64,000 bases of DNA from an uncultured Neomegalonema sp. (lineage in GTDB: Bacteria > Pseudomonadota > Alphaproteobacteria > Rhodobacterales > Rhodobacteraceae). Positions within the stretch are counted from its first letter, which is position 1. Each line of letters starts with the position of its first letter. The notes below the pieces were generated by a model. It had not been told where the DNA came from, did not search any database, and saw only the letters and a program-made list of their open reading frames with translations. The stretch is taken from contig CALDSD010000098.1 of assembly GCA_937911325.1 (NCBI GenBank), positions 1-64,000 on the forward strand. The letters run 5' to 3'. The position numbers and the translations under genes are program-made. Below are positions 8,115-15,597 of the stretch, piece after piece.

Positions 8115-9143
8115 TCACATCGTGCGCTGCGCCACCCGCTCGATCGGTCCGCCTTCGGTGATCATATGCGGCGCCTGCCGGATGCTCGGCGCCTTGGTCG
8201 AGAGGCCGAGGCTCCGGCGCGTGACGACCTGGAGCACTTCCCAGTTGGTCTTGAAGAAACCCGGATCCGGTTCGGGCACCTGATCTTTCACCGCTGTGGC
8301 GAGATCGGGAAGGGCGAAGAACGGCACCTGCGGATACAGGTGATGCTCTACGTGGTTGTTCATGTTCATGTAGAGAAAAGAGGCGATCGGCCCTGTGGCG
8401 AAGCTGCGGGTGCTTTCCAGGATCGACGGCGAGTTCTCCTGCAACTCGACATGCTGGATCAGCGTGAACAGCAGCATCACGGGCGCGCCCAGCAGGCGCG
8501 GGATCACCAGGAGCCAGACGGGCCACCAGACGCCGAAGAACGGGGCGGCGGCGATGGCGGCGTAGATCGCCAGCATGATCCGCGCGTTTCGGGTCATCTT
8601 GTCGAACTCGCCTTCGGGCGTGACCATCCGCATCGTGTCGGTGTATCGGCGCGTCGCGAGCTGGACGAAAACCAGCATGTGGAACCGCGCCAGCCCGAGC
8701 CCCGAGACTTCCGTGAACCATCCGCCAAGTCCCATGGGCGTGTCGAACGGCATCTGACTGTCTTTGCCCGCGTGCCACGTGAACGTGTGGTGGTTGGTGT
8801 GCGTGTAACGCCGGTGCAGCGGCTCCTCCATGTAGATCAGCGAACTGACCCATAGAACGGCCTCGTTCAGCCAGCGGGTGCGAAACGCCGTCCCATGCGC
8901 GGTCTCGTGGCTGACCGAGTAGGCCGGCACGCATAGCAGAACGCCGTGCAGCAACATCGCTGGCCACATCCAGATCGAGCCGATCACACTCATCACCAGA
9001 ACACCCGACAGGATCAGCAGCGTGATCCACTTCGCCAGGTAGATCAGTCCCGGTCTGTCCGACCTCTGGGCTATTGTCTTGAGGGTTTTCTTGTCGAGCT
9101 TGACGCCGGAGGATGCGGCGTTGGTCGGGCGGTAGTCCGGCAT
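8115..9143 (-). CDS. Membrane fatty-acid desaturase-like di-iron oxygenase, MocD-like
   Basis: A 342-residue integral membrane oxygenase of the fatty acid desaturase/alkane hydroxylase superfamily. Three histidine boxes that hold the di-iron site are visible: HETAH (residues 79-83), HTNHH (115-119) and HVEHH (264-268). Hydrophobic segments near residues 33-75 and in the middle of the protein fit the usual four-helix arrangement. I chose the ATG at 9143, preceded by GGAAG, rather than the in-frame ATG at 9185, because the latter lies inside an inverted repeat and lacks a ribosome-binding site. It heads an operon with a PanB-like protein and a Rieske ferredoxin and so resembles rhizopine MocD rather than a phospholipid desaturase. 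It would hydroxylate or desaturate a small substrate using O2. Confidence 0.8.
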   Translation of the reverse strand: MPDYRPTNAASSGVKLDKKTLKTIAQRSDRPGLIYLAKWITLLILSGVLVMSVIGSIWMWPAMLLHGVLLCVPAYSVSHETAHGTAFRTRWLNEAVLWVSSLIYMEEPLHRRYTHTNHHTFTWHAGKDSQMPFDTPMGLGGWFTEVSGLGLARFHMLVFVQLATRRYTDTMRMVTPEGEFDKMTRNARIMLAIYAAIAAAPFFGVWWPVWLLVIPRLLGAPVMLLFTLIQHVELQENSPSILESTRSFATGPIASFLYMNMNNHVEHHLYPQVPFFALPDLATAVKDQVPEPDPGFFKTNWEVLQVVTRRSLGLSTKAPSIRQAPHMITEGGPIERVAQRTM

Positions 9144-9184
9144 CTGCTCACTTCCAATGTTCTGCTTCGGGCTGTCGCGCGGCA

Positions 9185-9205
9185 TTGGTCTTGTGTCCAG
9201 ACCAA
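9185..9205. promoter_or_regulatory. 21-bp inverted repeat, candidate operator of the desaturase operon
   Basis: Perfect 7-bp arms TTGGTCT and AGACCAA are separated by 7 bp. The element ends 42 bp upstream of the preferred start of the desaturase gene, where a repressor would overlap the promoter or early transcript. Its TGGTC/GACCA half-sites recall GntR-family operators, though the spacing is wider than usual. No regulator gene is encoded immediately beside it. Confidence 0.4.
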
Positions 9206-9397
9206 ACGCTAGGTCACGTCAATGACGCGGTACAAGCGTGAGAACGACGGGCGGCGGTCGGAATTGGACAAACTCCGCCGAAAACTGCGGGTTTCCGAAA
9301 GCGCGATTGAAAACCTGTTCTAGTCCTACAATCTTCAAAGAAGGCGCGGGTCGCCATGACGCGCGCGACCGATTGACGATCGTCGACCGAGGAGAGA

Positions 9398-9706
9398 ATG
9401 AGTAAAGCTGAACTTGAGCAACTTGAAGTCTTTTCCGCTGCTTCGCCCAGTGATCTCAAGTTTGCGGCGAGCGAAGCTTTGGCCGCCTTCGACCCGGAGA
9501 TCTTTTCGGAGCATTGCGGCGGCCCCCTCGACTATCGGCCGGCCGTCAAGTCGGTTGAGCGGCTTGATCAGGAGAATGCGATCGTCTCCTTCTACCCTCG
9601 GTACCGGTTCTGGGGCGAGCGGGTTGCGCCGTTTACGATGCCCATCGCGCATGTGGCGATGAAGCTTGAGGCGATCTCTTTGGCGCGCTCGGCGATCTCC
9701 CGATAA
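9398..9706 (+). CDS. Conserved-looking small protein of unknown function
   Basis: I do not recognise this 102-residue protein. It begins with an excellent ribosome-binding site (GAGGAGAG, five bases before the ATG), has ordinary coding composition for this genome, and shows no signal peptide, transmembrane segment or cysteine pair. The N-terminal half is acidic and alanine-rich; the C-terminal half contains aromatic residues (FYPRYRFWGE) suggestive of a small folded domain. It stands alone between the divergent desaturase operon and the bicarbonate-transporter gene. Confidence 0.6.
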   Translation: MSKAELEQLEVFSAASPSDLKFAASEALAAFDPEIFSEHCGGPLDYRPAVKSVERLDQENAIVSFYPRYRFWGERVAPFTMPIAHVAMKLEAISLARSAISR

Positions 9707-9800
9707 AGCTCGACGTTACAGGCAGTTACACCGCCGCCTTGGGTCTAGACGCAGCCGTCGCTCGGGACGGATGCAGCGTTTCCGGCGACGGTAGACGGAG

Positions 9801-9831
9801 CCGTTTTGATCATAAAAAACGATCAAAACGG
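9801..9831. promoter_or_regulatory. 11-bp perfect inverted repeat in AT-rich DNA upstream of the SbtA-like gene
   Basis: Arms CCGTTTTGATC (9801-9811) and GATCAAAACGG (9821-9831) are perfect and flank a 9-base A-rich loop. The right arm is followed by CGTTTTTAATATATTTTAC, strikingly AT-rich for this genome. On the plus strand this could be a weak rho-independent terminator for the small gene ending at 9706; equally it could be an operator in the promoter of the transporter gene at 9905. Confidence 0.45.
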
Positions 9832-9904
9832 CGTTTTTAATATATTTTACTTTCAAATCTGGCGCCCGCATATCTCTCTCGACAGGTTGCAGAGAGGAGC
9901 GGTT

Positions 9905-10972
9905 ATGGAGTTCGTCAGCGAGATTGCGGCCACGATTGTCGCACAGTTTCAAAAGCCGACACTCGCGTTCCTGATCGGCGGGATGATGCTGGCGGCTCTT
10001 GGCAGCAAGCTCGAGGTGCCGCCGCCGGTCTACAAGTTCATCGTCCTTTTGCTGCTTCTGAAGATTGGCCTTGGGGCCGGCATTTCCGTGCGTGAAGCGG
10101 ACTTTCAAGCGCTTGCGGGGCCGGCGGTCGCGGCGGTGCTTCTCGGGGTGCTGATTGTGGTGGTCGGCGGGTACACGCTCGCGCGCTGGCCCGGCGTGTC
10201 CCGCGTCGACGGCATGGCGACAGCGGGACTCTTCGGAGCCGTCTCGGCCTCGACGCTGGCTGCAAGCATGGCGGTGCTCGATGGCGAAGGGATCGCCTAT
10301 GAAGGGTTCATCGGCGCGCTCTATCCGTTCATGGATGTCGCCGCGCTGGTGACCGCGATTGTTCTGGCGCGAATGAGTTCGACGGAGCGCGTCGAAACCG
10401 TGGTCGCCGCGAGCGGAGCCGCGACGCTGATCTCCGGCGGAGGCGGTGGGCGTCTGCGCAGCGGCGTTGATATGGATATGCTCCGCGGGATCCTTGTCGA
10501 TACAGCTCGGAGCCCGGCGATCTCGGCGCTGCTGCTTGGCATTGTGATCGGCGTCTTCGCGCGTCCGGAGGCGATCTACGAGAGCTTCTATGAGCCCCTG
10601 TTCCGCGGGCTGCTGTCGATCCTGATGCTGATCATGGGCATGGAGGCCTGGGCGCGGCTGGCCGAACTGCGGAAAGTGGCGCACGCCTATCTGCTTTACG
10701 GGCTCGCCGCGCCGATCCTGCACGGTTTGATGGGGTTCGGCGTCGGCCTTGCGCTGCATCACCTGACGGGTTTCTCAGGCGGCGGCGTGGTGCTGCTGTC
10801 GGTGATGGCCGCTTCGAGCTCAGATATCTCGGGGCCGCCGACGATGCGGGGCGCGCTGCCGGAGGCGAACCCCTCCGCTTACATCGGCGCCTCGACCGGT
10901 CTCGGTACGCCGGTGGCGATCCTGAGCATCCCGCTGTTCATGGCGTTGGCGGACGCCTTCATCGGGCTCTGA
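9905..10972 (+). CDS. SbtA-type sodium-dependent bicarbonate transporter family permease
   Basis: A 355-residue polytopic membrane protein. The N-terminal stretch (KPTLAFLIGGMMLAALGSKL, then YKFIVLLLLLKIGLGAGISV) and the C-terminal MRGALPEANPS followed by a helix ending in SIPLFMALADAF match the SbtA family of cyanobacterial Na+/HCO3- symporters, including the two inverted five-helix halves. A hydrophilic glycine-rich linker (about residues 177-187) separates the halves, as in SbtA. The ATG at 9905 is preceded by AGAGGAGC. No PII-like sbtB regulator gene is adjacent, unlike cyanobacterial loci, so regulation must differ or be remote. In a heterotroph it may feed carboxylases or carbonic anhydrase; the transported anion is inferred from family membership only. 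Confidence 0.85.
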   Translation: MEFVSEIAATIVAQFQKPTLAFLIGGMMLAALGSKLEVPPPVYKFIVLLLLLKIGLGAGISVREADFQALAGPAVAAVLLGVLIVVVGGYTLARWPGVSRVDGMATAGLFGAVSASTLAASMAVLDGEGIAYEGFIGALYPFMDVAALVTAIVLARMSSTERVETVVAASGAATLISGGGGGRLRSGVDMDMLRGILVDTARSPAISALLLGIVIGVFARPEAIYESFYEPLFRGLLSILMLIMGMEAWARLAELRKVAHAYLLYGLAAPILHGLMGFGVGLALHHLTGFSGGGVVLLSVMAASSSDISGPPTMRGALPEANPSAYIGASTGLGTPVAILSIPLFMALADAFIGL

Positions 10973-11113
10973 GGCGCATGTCGCGGATGGTCGCCAACGG
11001 CGAAACAGTTCGTTGCGACAAGAAATGGGATGGGCGCACTCGCGGAACCGAGGAAGCGCGCCCATCTCCGACCAAACGGCGAGACGCCGCAACTCGAACT
11101 GGGAAAGCTGAAG

Positions 11114-11746
11114 ATGCGTAATGATCTTGAACGTCGCGCATTCCTGCGTGGGATGATCGCCCTGGGCGCGCTGTCGGTCGCCTCGCCGGCGTTGGCTCAC
11201 GGACATGCCGACGTGCTGTCGAAGGCGACACGCGCGAGGCTCTTGTCAGGGGATCTTGCGATCTATTTCCGTCATGCTGCGACCACCTGGTCGGGAGTTG
11301 ATCGGATCGAATGGCCGAGAGAGCAGCAACGCCTTCTCTCCGATGACGGGATCTCGCAATCCCGCCAGATCGGAGAGTCGATCAAGGGCTTGGGCGCGCC
11401 CATCGGAGATGTCATCGCCAGTCCCTTCGCCCGTTGCCGCGACATGGCGGAGATCGCCTTTGGTCGGGTTGAAGAGCGCTTTGAGTTGCTGGGTCTCCTC
11501 AGCGACGCTGAAGGCCGCCCCGAGCGCGTGGCGTTCCTAAGGCAACAGCTGTCCACGCCGACGGCGGGCGCCGGGAACCGCGTGATCGTCTCACATCGCT
11601 CGAACATTGCAGAGGTCGCGGGGGTTTCGCTTGGCGAAGGCGACGCGGTGCTCGCGCTGCCGCTGGGCGAGGGGCGCTTTGAAACGCTTGAGACGCTAAA
11701 GCCCGCTGACTGGGTCGGCCTGGTGGCAAAGGTCGGCGACGGTTGA
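11114..11746 (+). CDS. Exported histidine phosphatase superfamily protein
   Basis: A 210-residue protein with an N-terminal export signal containing twin arginines (ERRAFLRG) followed by a hydrophobic stretch and an ALA-H cleavage region, so Tat export is likely. The phosphoenzyme motif is YFRHA (R53, H54), with alanine where most members have glycine; SPFARCRDMAE provides the second arginine region and VSHRSNI the later histidine. The family removes phosphate from small molecules or proteins through a phosphohistidine. I start at the ATG at 11114, which follows GGAAAG and gives a clean signal peptide, instead of the longer frame from 11030. It lies between the transporter and a convergent LysR gene; no substrate can be assigned. 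Confidence 0.7.
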   Translation: MRNDLERRAFLRGMIALGALSVASPALAHGHADVLSKATRARLLSGDLAIYFRHAATTWSGVDRIEWPREQQRLLSDDGISQSRQIGESIKGLGAPIGDVIASPFARCRDMAEIAFGRVEERFELLGLLSDAEGRPERVAFLRQQLSTPTAGAGNRVIVSHRSNIAEVAGVSLGEGDAVLALPLGEGRFETLETLKPADWVGLVAKVGDG

Positions 11747-11779
11747 TGCGGCGCGACGCGGCGCGGCAGGAGGCTGCGC

Positions 11780-12664
11780 TCACCCATACCGATCGACCAG
11801 AAAGTCCGTGAACAAGCGGACCTTCGCCGACAGGTGACGCGAGGGCGGGTAGATTACCTGCAGAACGCGTTCCGGCAATCGGTAGCCTTCCAGAACGGCG
11901 CGGAGTGTCCCGTCTTTGAGATCGTCGCGGATGGCGAAGCCCGGCAACACCGCGATCCCGAGCCCTGCGAGCGCGGCGTCCCTGAGCGGGTCGAGATTGT
12001 TCGAACACAAAAGCGGTTTGACCGGCACGGTGACGCCGCCATCGGGGCCGGTGAACTCCCAAACACGGCTTTCGCCCGTCCGGCGGTGTTGCAACAGCGC
12101 GTGGTTTCGCAAATCGCTGGGATGTTGCGGGTCGCCCGCAGTCTCGATGTAGCTAGGCGCGGCGCAGGCGATATAGGGAAAAGATGCAATTCGGTGGTCA
12201 ACCAGCATCGTCTCTTCGTCGGGCTGCGACACGCGGACGACGACGTCATATCCTTCGGCGACAGGGTCGATCATCCTTGTTTCGAGATTGAGCTCGATCT
12301 CCAGACGCGGATGCGCTCCCAGGAAGTCGGTGACGTCTTTCGAGATGTTCAATCCGCCGAACGTCAACGGCGCGCTGATGCGCATCTGCCCGACGGCGGC
12401 GTCGTGGGATGTGGTGACGGCGGCCTCAGCTTCCTCGAGATCGTCCAGGATCCGACGCGCGCGCTCATAGAACGCTTCGCCTTCGCTGGTGATCGAGACG
12501 CGCCGCGTCGACCGGTTCAAGAGCTGGACCTGCAAACGCTCCTCAAGCGAAATCACAAGCCGGTTTGTCGTCGAGCGCGACTGGTTGAGTTCGCGCGCGC
12601 CGGCGGAGAACCCGCCATGTTCGACCACCGCTGCAAACGCCTGGAGCTCTGCGAATTTGTCCAT
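11780..12664 (-). CDS. LysR-family transcriptional regulator
   Basis: A 294-residue LysR regulator: winged helix-turn-helix at residues 1-60 (FAAVVEHGGFSAGARELNQS, then the recognition helix STTNRLVISLEERL) and a periplasmic-binding-like effector domain from about residue 90. It is transcribed divergently from the pirin-family gene at 12771 with a 106-bp shared promoter region holding an ATTG-N3-CAAT palindrome. LysR proteins usually regulate the divergent gene, so the pirin gene is the best target. The Shine-Dalgarno AGAGGG precedes the ATG by four bases. Confidence 0.9.
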   Translation of the reverse strand: MDKFAELQAFAAVVEHGGFSAGARELNQSRSTTNRLVISLEERLQVQLLNRSTRRVSITSEGEAFYERARRILDDLEEAEAAVTTSHDAAVGQMRISAPLTFGGLNISKDVTDFLGAHPRLEIELNLETRMIDPVAEGYDVVVRVSQPDEETMLVDHRIASFPYIACAAPSYIETAGDPQHPSDLRNHALLQHRRTGESRVWEFTGPDGGVTVPVKPLLCSNNLDPLRDAALAGLGIAVLPGFAIRDDLKDGTLRAVLEGYRLPERVLQVIYPPSRHLSAKVRLFTDFLVDRYG

Positions 12665-12710
12665 GCGCCCTCTGTCTCATTTCTGGGACAGTCTGTCTAT
12701 TCGCAGGCCA

Positions 12711-12721
12711 ATTGTCGCAAT
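12711..12721. promoter_or_regulatory. ATTG-N3-CAAT palindrome between LysR and pirin genes
   Basis: The 11-bp palindrome ATTGTCGCAAT lies 47 bp upstream of the LysR start and 49 bp upstream of the pirin start. Dyad AT-rich sites of this size in a divergent LysR promoter commonly act as the activator binding site. The assignment is positional. Confidence 0.4.
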
Positions 12722-12770
12722 CAGAAACTTTTACATCTTACGCGTCGTAATTCGTTGCGGAGAGGCGAGC

Positions 12771-13478
12771 ATGACAGTGATGGTCCGCCGCGCCAGCGAG
12801 CGCGGGAAACGAACGCTCGACTGGTTCGAAAGCAAGTTCACGTTCTCTTTCGACGACTACTACGACCCGCGTTATCTCGGTTTCGGCGCGCTCCGGGCGC
12901 TGAACGAAACCACAGTCGCCGCCAAGGGCGTGTTCGACCCGGTGACGCGCTCTGATCTCGAACTCGTGACGTATGTCTGCGAAGGCGAACTGCTGCATAA
13001 GGACTCGCTTGGCAACGACGTCGTCCTCGGCGCAGGCGACGTTCAATGCATCAGCGCCGGTTCCGGCATTGAACACAGCTCCGGCAACGCGTCCGGCGAC
13101 GCGGCGTTGCGATACGTTCAGATTTGGATCCTGCCAGAGCATGACGGGGGTCCTCCCCGGTATCAGAATGTGCGGTTTCCGGCCGGAGCGGACAGCCGCG
13201 GCATGCGTCTTCTAGGCTCCCGCGACGGCCGGAACGGCTCGTTGAAAGTGGGTCGTGACGTCGATCTTCATCTGGGCGCGCTCCAGGCGGGCGACAGCGT
13301 CGCGCATCCCCTCGGACCAGATCGAGAGGCGTGGCTTCAGGTGTTGAGTGGTCGCATAACCGTTAACAGCGAACTGCTCGACGCGGGCGACGGCGCCGGT
13401 TTCGTCGGCGACGCGGTTCTTCGCGTCGATCCGATTGGCTCCGCTGACATCTTGTTGTTCGACATGTCGCGCGACTGA
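12771..13478 (+). CDS. Pirin/YhhW-family bicupin lacking most iron ligands
   Basis: A 235-residue pirin family protein, colinear with the E. coli quercetin 2,3-dioxygenase YhhW: FTFSFDDYYDP near residue 25, LVTYVCEGELLHKDSLGN at 65-82, SAGSGIEH at 95-102 and a C-terminal cupin half. YhhW binds its metal through H57, H59, H101 and E103. Aligned here, the HPH motif is replaced (V58 and R60), H102 is kept, and the glutamate is serine (S104). Three of four ligands are therefore missing and dioxygenase activity is unlikely. The start at 12771 follows GAGAGGCGAG. It is divergent from a LysR gene that probably controls it. A regulatory or ligand-binding role is possible but is inference. Confidence 0.8.
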   Translation: MTVMVRRASERGKRTLDWFESKFTFSFDDYYDPRYLGFGALRALNETTVAAKGVFDPVTRSDLELVTYVCEGELLHKDSLGNDVVLGAGDVQCISAGSGIEHSSGNASGDAALRYVQIWILPEHDGGPPRYQNVRFPAGADSRGMRLLGSRDGRNGSLKVGRDVDLHLGALQAGDSVAHPLGPDREAWLQVLSGRITVNSELLDAGDGAGFVGDAVLRVDPIGSADILLFDMSRD

Positions 13479-13491
13479 GCGCGCCGGCCTC

Positions 13492-14352
13492 CTAAGACAC
13501 GGCGCGTCGAAGACTTCCAGGGGTTATGCCGAGCTTCGACTTAAAGGCGTCGTTCATGTGGCTTTGAGAGGAAAAGCCGTTCCGGTACGCGATCTCGGCC
13601 AGTGAGAGAGGCGATGTCTCGATCATGCATTTCGCGTTTGCGAGCCGTCGACCAAGGATATGTTGATAGGGCGTCCGTCCCGTCGTTTCCTTGAAGGCGC
13701 GCTGAAACAGGGCCGAAGGCATCCCGGCGACATTGGCGAGGGCCGGGGCGTCGATCTTGCTGACGCTGTTGTCGTCAATGAACCGGTCGATCTTTCGTAA
13801 GACTGACGAGCATAGCCGGTCCGCCCCCCCATTCAGTTGATCAAAGCTGTTCCCAGACAAACGCCACAGCTCCATCACCGCCATGTTCAGAAGGGAGTCG
13901 GTGTAGAGCTTTCCAATCGGGCACTTTTCGGAAGAGGCCTTGTGCAAGCTTGCGATCACGCTGCTTAAAAGGTCGGACCGGAACGGATATCTCTGCAAGC
14001 CGCCAAAAGCGGTCTCCATATCGCTCGCAGCGTCTCCGAGGGCCTCGGTGAACTTTGACGGCGCGATTGCGACCGAACGAATGATCGCTTCTTCATCCGT
14101 TGCGCGCGACATGTCGACGCCAGGACAAACCAAGCGCCGATCACCGGTGTGATAGACGCGGCGCGGATGTCTTCGGCCAGCGATGGTGACTTCGCTGACG
14201 ACCGGAGCAAGATAGCCCCAAAGCGTTGGCGCCGGTGAAGCAGGGAAGACGACTTCGCCTTCCAGCAGGTGATCCGTGACCAGGAAACCAGGGCTGCTGA
14301 GTACCGACAGGCTTTGACCGCCGCCTCCGGTGGAAGCTGCAATAGTTTCCAT
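13492..14352 (-). CDS. AraC-family transcriptional regulator
   Basis: A 286-residue regulator with an N-terminal ligand-sensing region and a C-terminal AraC double helix-turn-helix at about residues 190-283 (FKETTGRTPYQHILGRRLAN and AEIAYRNGFSSQSHMNDAF are the characteristic second-half motifs). The long family motif is intact. It converges on the pirin gene and is divergent, across 314 bp, from the isochorismatase-like gene at 14667, which is its likeliest target. The ATG at 14352 has only a weak GGGACG ribosome-binding site. Confidence 0.88.
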   Translation of the reverse strand: METIAASTGGGGQSLSVLSSPGFLVTDHLLEGEVVFPASPAPTLWGYLAPVVSEVTIAGRRHPRRVYHTGDRRLVCPGVDMSRATDEEAIIRSVAIAPSKFTEALGDAASDMETAFGGLQRYPFRSDLLSSVIASLHKASSEKCPIGKLYTDSLLNMAVMELWRLSGNSFDQLNGGADRLCSSVLRKIDRFIDDNSVSKIDAPALANVAGMPSALFQRAFKETTGRTPYQHILGRRLANAKCMIETSPLSLAEIAYRNGFSSQSHMNDAFKSKLGITPGSLRRAVS

Positions 14353-14666
14353 TTAAAACGTCCCAAATTCCAGCACGTTGACTGCAAGATGGGCGGCGTT
14401 CGAATAATTTCCAATGACGACACAATGCAATCGCGTTGCGGATGGCGAGCAACGATGCTTGAACAACGATTTTCTCGAAAAACTCAGAACGAAATCCAGA
14501 ATAACAGGGCTGCGAGCACCCCCATTTCCCGCTGAGCCGACGACGCATTGTTTGAACGCCGCGACGTTCCGACGACACGCGCAGGGTCGGTCGACACCTA
14601 GAAGAGGGAGGCGGTCGCGCTCCCTGCTCAGTGGAACGGCGCGACCAACGCGCATGGGAGGCGAAC
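14353..14666. promoter_or_regulatory. Divergent intergenic region between AraC and isochorismatase genes
   Basis: This 314-bp stretch has no convincing gene. It contains TTGACT (14378-14383) and AATAAT (14403-14408) separated by 19 bp, a poor sigma-70-like pair facing right, and a GGGAGGCGAAC ribosome-binding site just before 14667. It presumably holds both promoters and AraC sites, but I see no clear repeated operator. Confidence 0.35.
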
Positions 14667-15365
14667 ATGTCCGAGAAACTTCAAGTGCTCACCCCGCAGA
14701 ACAGTCAGCTGATCTTCATCGACCAGCAGCCGCAGATGGGTTTTGGCGTGCAGTCGATCGACCGCCAGACGTTGAAGAACAACGTCGTCGGTCTGGCGAA
14801 GGCGGCGAAGACCTTTGATATTCCGACGATCATCACCACGGTCGAAACCGAGGGGTTCTCGGGGCACACGTTCCCCGAGTTGCTGGAGGTCTTCCCTCAG
14901 CACCCTCTGCTTGAGCGGACCTCGATGAACTCGTGGGACGACCAGAAGGTGCGCGACGCGTTGGCGAAGAACGGTCGCAAGAAGGTGGTTGTGTCGGGCC
15001 TGTGGACAGAGGTCTGCAACACGACCTTCGCGCTCTCGGCGATGCTGGAAGGCGGCTATGAGATCTACATGGTCGCCGACGCGTCGGGCGGCACCTCGGT
15101 GGACGCTCACAACTACGCCATGGACCGCATGGTGCAGGCGGGCGTCGTTCCGATGACCTGGCTGCAGGTTCTGCTCGAATGGCAGCGCGACTGGGCCCGC
15201 AAGGAGACCTATGACGCGACGACCGGCATCGCGAAAGAGCACGGCGGCGCTTACGGCATGGGCATCGACTACGCTGTCACCCATGTCCACAAAGGCCCCG
15301 AGCGCGTGAGCCACGGCCCGCGTCTGGAGCCGATTGCGGCCCCGAAAGCCTTCGCGGCCGAGTAA
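14667..15365 (+). CDS. Isochorismatase-family cysteine hydrolase (YcaC-like)
   Basis: A 232-residue hydrolase of the isochorismatase/nicotinamidase fold, most like YcaC. The catalytic aspartate is D19 in FIDQQPQMG and the nucleophilic cysteine is C117 in GLWTEVCNTT; the intervening basic residue, usually lysine, appears as R84 in LERTSMNSW. Such enzymes cleave amides or carbamoyl groups. It follows a strong ribosome-binding site and is transcribed away from an AraC regulator, and a good hairpin terminator follows immediately, so it is probably a single-gene unit. YcaC homologues are often stress-induced; substrate unknown. Confidence 0.82.
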   Translation: MSEKLQVLTPQNSQLIFIDQQPQMGFGVQSIDRQTLKNNVVGLAKAAKTFDIPTIITTVETEGFSGHTFPELLEVFPQHPLLERTSMNSWDDQKVRDALAKNGRKKVVVSGLWTEVCNTTFALSAMLEGGYEIYMVADASGGTSVDAHNYAMDRMVQAGVVPMTWLQVLLEWQRDWARKETYDATTGIAKEHGGAYGMGIDYAVTHVHKGPERVSHGPRLEPIAAPKAFAAE

Positions 15366-15378
15366 CTCCTGGCCAACT

Positions 15379-15406
15379 GGCGGTTGGGCGCGTCCCGACC
15401 GCCTTT
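15379..15406 (+). terminator. Intrinsic terminator after the isochorismatase-like gene
   Basis: A ten-base-pair hairpin (GGCGGTTGGG paired with CCCGACCGCC, one internal mismatch, 5-base loop) is followed by TTT, 14 bp after the stop codon at 15365. GC-rich stem plus a short T tract suits a rho-independent terminator. Confidence 0.6.
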
Positions 15407-15597
15407 CCTGATCAAACGTCATCGCCGGCTCTCCCGCGGGCGGTGGAACGATCCGCGGCGAGGCGGTGTCCTTGGGTCGCCCGCCCCCTTTGCTTGCCGC
15501 TGTCGAGACCGCGCTTCGATCCGGACGCGTTTTTGACGCGATGTCGTTTGAGCGCGGATCGGGGCCGCAAAGGACACGGAAACGGAGAAGCACGACT

